Source: an uncultured Chryseolinea sp.
Lineage (GTDB): Bacteria > Bacteroidota > Bacteroidia > Cytophagales > Cyclobacteriaceae
Direction of reading: 5' to 3'
NCBI GenBank assembly: GCA_946478915.1
Contig: CAMLER010000146.1
Location: 1-9,854, forward strand
Length of the DNA stretch: 9,854 bases
The translations under genes were made by a program, and so were the position numbers. This document shows positions 6,958 to 9,854 of this stretch, piece by piece. Below the pieces are notes generated by a model that worked only from the letters and a program-made list of their open reading frames with translations, did not search any database and was not told where the DNA came from. Position 1 is the first letter of the stretch. The number at the start of each line of letters is the position of its first letter.

Positions 6958-7881
6958 TCAGAAACTATCGCTCTCCCGATACGCTTTTATTAGCGCCAAT
7001 TCACCCTCCTTGCCCGGTTTTGCATTTCCGTGCTCCATTCCCATTATTCCGCGGTATCCCTTATCGTAGATATACTTGAAGATATTTTTATAGTTGATCT
7101 CACCAGTAGTCGGTTCCTTTCGTCCGGGGTTGTCGCCGATCTGGAAATAGGCAATTTCATTCCAACATTTTTCAATATTGGGAATGATGTTGCCCTCGTT
7201 TCTTTGCATGTGGTAGATATCGAATAATATCTTGCAGGCAGGACTATTCACAGCACGACAGATCTCATAGGTCTGATCAGAATATCTCAGGAAAAGTTCT
7301 GGAGTATCACTCAACGGTTCAAGAACCATGACCAGTCCGTGCGGTTCAAAGATTTCAGCGCCCATACGCAAAGCATCTATGACATTTCCGGTTTGAACTC
7401 CAATTGGCAAATTGCGTTCATAGAAACCCGGCACCACGGTCATCCATTTTGCATTTACCCGCTTCGCGACTTCAACGGATTGCTTACACGTCTTTACGAA
7501 TGTATCCTTGAATTCCTGCTTCCCTGTTGTCAACGAAATTTTCCAATTATCTCCTCCATCGACAACGAACACACCCATGGTCATACCCAGTTTGGATAAT
7601 GTTGATGCTATCTTATCCTGTTCTTCCTTTGTACGCTTAAGCATCCCGTTGTCCTCAATCCCTCTGAATCCCTGACTGTGCATGTATTTAATCTGTTCCA
7701 CAAAATCCTTTCCCGCATGGGCAGCGAACATTCCATCGTGTGGAGCATAATTCATCTTAAAGGTCTGCTGCAATGAACCTTTTGCGGGTTCGGACTTCTT
7801 TGTTGATGCAATCGCATTACCCGCGACCAGGGTCGATGCCGTTGCTGCTAATCCATGCTGAAGAAAATTTCGCCTTTTCAT
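6958..7881 (-). CDS. Tat-exported hydroxypyruvate-isomerase-like TIM-barrel protein
   Basis: This 307-residue protein starts with a twin-arginine signal (M-K-R-R-N-F-L-Q, then a weakly hydrophobic alanine-rich stretch to about 26), so it is likely exported folded. The rest is a sugar-phosphate isomerase/epimerase (AP-endonuclease 2-type) barrel. Features specific to the hydroxypyruvate isomerase group are present: V-L-E-P-L with Glu188, F-D-I-Y-H-M-Q with Asp221 and His224, Gln247 and the P-G-R-x-E-P-x-T-G-E-I-N-Y block (252-264), and M-E-H-G with Glu283. Glu188, Asp221, Gln247 and Glu283 match the family's divalent-metal site. Secreted relatives may act on keto-sugars rather than hydroxypyruvate, so the true substrate is unknown. 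The ATG at 7881 is directly abutted by an octamer repeat array. Its neighbour is a Tat-exported Gfo/Idh/MocA protein, across a terminator. Confidence 0.88.
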   Translation of the reverse strand: MKRRNFLQHGLAATASTLVAGNAIASTKKSEPAKGSLQQTFKMNYAPHDGMFAAHAGKDFVEQIKYMHSQGFRGIEDNGMLKRTKEEQDKIASTLSKLGMTMGVFVVDGGDNWKISLTTGKQEFKDTFVKTCKQSVEVAKRVNAKWMTVVPGFYERNLPIGVQTGNVIDALRMGAEIFEPHGLVMVLEPLSDTPELFLRYSDQTYEICRAVNSPACKILFDIYHMQRNEGNIIPNIEKCWNEIAYFQIGDNPGRKEPTTGEINYKNIFKYIYDKGYRGIMGMEHGNAKPGKEGELALIKAYRESDSF

Positions 7882-7929
7882 GTGTTGAGGTGCTGATGTG
7901 TTGAGGTGTTGAAGTGTTGAGGTGCTGCT
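7882..7929. repeat. Six-unit octanucleotide tandem array abutting a start codon
   Basis: Six adjacent 8-base units on the plus strand read GTGTTGAG, GTGCTGAT, GTGTTGAG, GTGTTGAA, GTGTTGAG, GTGCTGCT; in the sense of the isomerase gene the consensus is CTCAACAC. The first unit touches the ATG at 7879-7881 with no spacer, so the array occupies the whole ribosome-binding region and contains no Shine-Dalgarno-like purine tract in gene sense. The frame through the array is open but has no alternative ATG. Confidence 0.9.
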
Positions 7930-7946
7930 GTTATCGTATACTGTAG

Positions 7947-7953
7947 CAAAGTA
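7947..7953 (-). promoter_or_regulatory. Possible -7 element for the isomerase-like gene (spacing variant)
   Basis: Minus-strand TACTTTG resembles TAnnTTTG with one base missing between TA and TTTG. It lies between the T-run of the upstream terminator and the octamer array, 65 bases ahead of the ATG at 7881, where a promoter would be needed if the terminator is effective. The match is imperfect and no -33 element is evident. Confidence 0.22.
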
Positions 7954-7955
7954 TT

Positions 7956-7990
7956 AAAAATAAAAAAGACGTCGGCGGCTGGCCGACGTC
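7956..7990 (-). terminator. Intrinsic terminator after the Gfo/Idh/MocA gene
   Basis: A perfect 9-bp stem, GACGTCGGC (7968-7976) pairing with GCCGACGTC (7982-7990), encloses a 5-base loop. On the minus strand it is followed at once by TTTTTTATTTTT (7967-7956). It begins 10 bases past the TGA stop at 8000-8002. The order of stem and T-tract fits transcription from the Gfo/Idh/MocA gene and should separate it from the isomerase-like gene, at least in part. Confidence 0.9.
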
Positions 7991-7999
7991 GTAATTATG

Positions 8000-9337
8000 T
8001 CAGGAGAAATATTTGGTCTGGCCTGGCATTGCGATGGGGTAATTCCCATTGGCATCCGGCAGCACAGGCGGCTTAGCGTCCCATGCGTATTTTGTAGGCA
8101 TAATACTAATGTTGGAGTTCAGCACTTTATCCCATTCCATCACTTGTCCGGAATAGGTTGCCATCCGCCCCATCACCGCCGTAAGGGTAGCCTTAGCACC
8201 ATTTTCTGCGTCTGTAAACTTGAATTCACCTTTCGCGATTGCAGCAAACAGTTCGTCATGCTCTGTCTGATAAGGATTGTTCTCTTTTTTCTTATCGTAT
8301 TGGTACAGTGTTTTTCCGTTGGCAACGATCTGCATTGCGCCACACTTGATCACACCCTTTGTACCGACGAGCATTTCATCCACGATGGCGTAAGTGCCCT
8401 TGATATGACGGCACTGACTATTCATAACGCTTCCGTCAGCATAATGGAATTCAACAAAATGATGATCGTAAATTTCGCCAAACTCTTTGCCTGTCCGAAC
8501 CTGTCTTCCACCCATCCCCTGAGCTTTAACCGGATACGAACCTTTGAACCAGTTCATGACATCAATATTATGGATATGCTGCTCGTTGATATGATCACCG
8601 CATAGCCAATTGAAATAGTACCAGTTTCTCATCTGATATTCCATTTCAGTCTGTCCGGACTCACGCATTTTAACCCAAACGCCGTCGTTGTTCCACCATA
8701 CCTGTCCCGAAGTGATCTCACCGACCATTCCATCTTGCGCGCGTTTGTAGAGTTCCCGATACGAGTTTTGGTAGTGTCGTTGAAGTCCTACAACCACATT
8801 GAGTTTCTTCTGCTTTGCGATTTCCGCAGTTTCCAAAACTTTCTTCACACCGGCGGGATCCGTCGCTACAGGCTTCTCCATAAACACATGCTTGCCTTGC
8901 TTGATAGCTTCTGCGAAATGGATAGGCCTGAATCCCGGAGGAGTTGTCAATATCACAACATCAGCCAACGGAATGGCTTTCATATAAGCATCGAAACCAA
9001 CAAACTTTGTTGCTTCGGTTACCGCAACTTTGGCTTTTACATTTCCTTCCTCATTATCATCAGATGTAAGCGCATTAAAACACTCGTCAAGCCTGTCGCG
9101 GAAAGCATCAGCCATCGCTACCAGTTTTACGTTTTGCTTGGTCAGCAATGCCTGCATCGCCGCTCCAGTACCACGACCTCCACAACCAATCACAGCAACT
9201 TTAATGGTATCATCTACCGAATTAAAATAGCCGGCATTGGAGACCAATGGAGCCGCCATAAGACCTCCCGCAAGCAGTGAGGTTTGTTTTACAAACTCTC
9301 TGCGTGAAGTCTTGCTTGTTTCATTTGTTGATTTCAT
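8000..9337 (-). CDS. Tat-exported Gfo/Idh/MocA family oxidoreductase
   Basis: The 445-residue protein carries a twin-arginine signal (S-R-R-E-F-V-K-Q at 11-18, then an alanine/leucine segment to about 35). It continues with a Rossmann NAD(P)-binding domain whose glycine loop is V-I-G-C-G-G-R-G-T-G (49-58). M-E-K-P-V-A-T-D (153-160) holds the family's E-K-P, whose lysine is normally catalytic. G-D-H-I-N-E-Q-H-I-H-N (247-257) matches the bacterial C-terminal substrate domain, with His254/His256 as likely active-site residues. Members oxidise or reduce hydroxyls of sugars, inositols and related compounds; exported ones often act on glycans with bound cofactor. The start is ATG 9337. The gene lies 63 bases after the SUMF1 gene, so they may share a transcript, which ends at the hairpin just downstream. 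The substrate is unknown. Confidence 0.93.
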   Translation of the reverse strand: MKSTNETSKTSRREFVKQTSLLAGGLMAAPLVSNAGYFNSVDDTIKVAVIGCGGRGTGAAMQALLTKQNVKLVAMADAFRDRLDECFNALTSDDNEEGNVKAKVAVTEATKFVGFDAYMKAIPLADVVILTTPPGFRPIHFAEAIKQGKHVFMEKPVATDPAGVKKVLETAEIAKQKKLNVVVGLQRHYQNSYRELYKRAQDGMVGEITSGQVWWNNDGVWVKMRESGQTEMEYQMRNWYYFNWLCGDHINEQHIHNIDVMNWFKGSYPVKAQGMGGRQVRTGKEFGEIYDHHFVEFHYADGSVMNSQCRHIKGTYAIVDEMLVGTKGVIKCGAMQIVANGKTLYQYDKKKENNPYQTEHDELFAAIAKGEFKFTDAENGAKATLTAVMGRMATYSGQVMEWDKVLNSNISIMPTKYAWDAKPPVLPDANGNYPIAMPGQTKYFS

Positions 9338-9400
9338 AGGGCAATTTATTTGTTAATCGTCTAGTAAATCTATTAGTATTTAGTATAGGTAAATCATTTT

Positions 9401-9854
9401 TCACTTCAGGTACCGCGCAAAAAATTGTTCAGCCTCCTCCTTGCTGGGCTGCACCGCTGGCTTAACCAACCTGAAGCCTACCGTCATTCCATCTGTCAAC
9501 CACCAGCGACTCTTTGGTATCTGGGGATCGCGTTTGTTCCAATCTGTGAGTGACGCTATCCTATTGGCGCACCGACACTCATTTGCATCCGAAAGATAAG
9601 AGCCACCCCTTACCACTCTTGGATATCGTGAACCGGGTGGGACTAGCGGATCCTTTGCGCCGCCAGAACGCTTCGTGTAAGCATCCGGTTCGTATTGATC
9701 CAGGGTCCATTCACTCAGATTGCCCAACATCCCGTACAAGCCCCATGCGTTTGGCTTCAATTGTTTCACCTTTTGAAACTTGCCATCGCTATTGTCTTTA
9801 AAGTACGCATATTCTTTTAAAGCGCCCGGACTATTTCCATAAGAATACGCCGTT
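9401..9854 (-). CDS. SUMF1/formylglycine-generating-enzyme-fold protein, 5' end outside the window
   Basis: Only the C-terminal 150 residues are present; the frame is open to the right edge, so the protein begins beyond it. The visible part is the C-terminal half of a SUMF1 (FGE-sulfatase) domain: Y-G-N-S near the edge, L-K-P-N-A-W-G-L-Y-G-M-L-G-N-L-S-E-W, V-V-R-G-G-S-Y and V-G-F-R-L-V. Aerobic FGE needs two cysteines soon after R-G-G-S-Y. Here the first position appears to be Ser (codon 9590-9592), and the cysteines are C-R-C (codons 9575-9577 and 9569-9571). It may therefore not be a true formylglycine-generating oxidase but another SUMF1-fold protein, as is common beside Gfo/Idh/MocA genes in Bacteroidota. 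A GTG at 9767-9769 is internal, not the start. Confidence 0.88.
   Translation of the reverse strand, partial: TAYSYGNSPGALKEYAYFKDNSDGKFQKVKQLKPNAWGLYGMLGNLSEWTLDQYEPDAYTKRSGGAKDPLVPPGSRYPRVVRGGSYLSDANECRCANRIASLTDWNKRDPQIPKSRWWLTDGMTVGFRLVKPAVQPSKEEAEQFFARYLK

Noticed and set aside
7997..8605. Plus-strand open frame of 202 codons
   Set aside because: It is antisense to the Gfo/Idh/MocA gene and starts next to its terminator; its composition is not protein-like and no family is recognised.
8735..9280. Plus-strand open frame of 181 codons
   Set aside because: It is antisense to the NAD-binding domain of the Gfo/Idh/MocA gene; a shadow frame.
9338..9400. Repeated TACTA words and a TAGATTTA -7-like string before the Gfo/Idh/MocA gene
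   Set aside because: The words are irregularly spaced in A+T-rich sequence and the promoter match is imperfect, so neither a tandem array nor a promoter can be supported.

Overview
This 9.85 kb window looks like chromosome from a Bacteroidota bacterium, most likely Cytophagales or a relative. The grounds are moderate G+C, starts without clear Shine-Dalgarno sequences, a TAnnTTTG-type -7 promoter element, exported proteins whose signal peptides end in H-A-Q, and gene families typical of the phylum (secreted TPR-CHAT, Tat-exported Gfo/Idh/MocA and hydroxypyruvate-isomerase-like proteins, SUMF1-fold proteins). Genus-level placement is not possible from this sequence alone.

Layout. Positions 1-144 hold the apparent 3' end of a plus-strand gene that I do not recognise, converging on a minus-strand 5'(3')-deoxyribonucleotidase (141-662). 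Divergent from it are two small plus-strand genes: a DUF2007/zinc-ribbon protein (711-1121) and a TIGR00725/SLOG Rossmann protein (1175-1693). From 1709 to the right edge everything is on the minus strand. In transcription order (right to left) these are a partial SUMF1-domain protein (9401-9854), a Tat-exported Gfo/Idh/MocA oxidoreductase (8000-9337) followed by a strong intrinsic terminator (7956-7990), a Tat-exported hydroxypyruvate-isomerase-like TIM barrel (6958-7881), a secreted TPR-CHAT putative protease (3989-6847), a secreted PHP-type metallohydrolase (2769-3989) and an aldo/keto reductase (1709-2698).

How the genes may work together. The TPR-CHAT and PHP genes overlap by one base (TAATG), both encode cleavable export signals, and a perfect TAAATTTG element lies just ahead of the first. 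They form a convincing two-gene exported protease/metallohydrolase unit and are the best candidate here for an undescribed system. The Gfo and isomerase-like proteins, with the SUMF1-fold protein, suggest an extracytoplasmic module that oxidises and isomerises a sugar or sugar acid; the substrate cannot be read from the sequence.

Non-coding features. Two different octanucleotide tandem arrays sit directly against start codons: six CTCAACAC-like units abutting the ATG of the isomerase gene, and five TTTCTAAT-like units abutting the TTG start of the aldo/keto reductase. I saw no tRNA, rRNA, CRISPR array or insertion sequence. No intergenic stretch exceeds about 140 bases.
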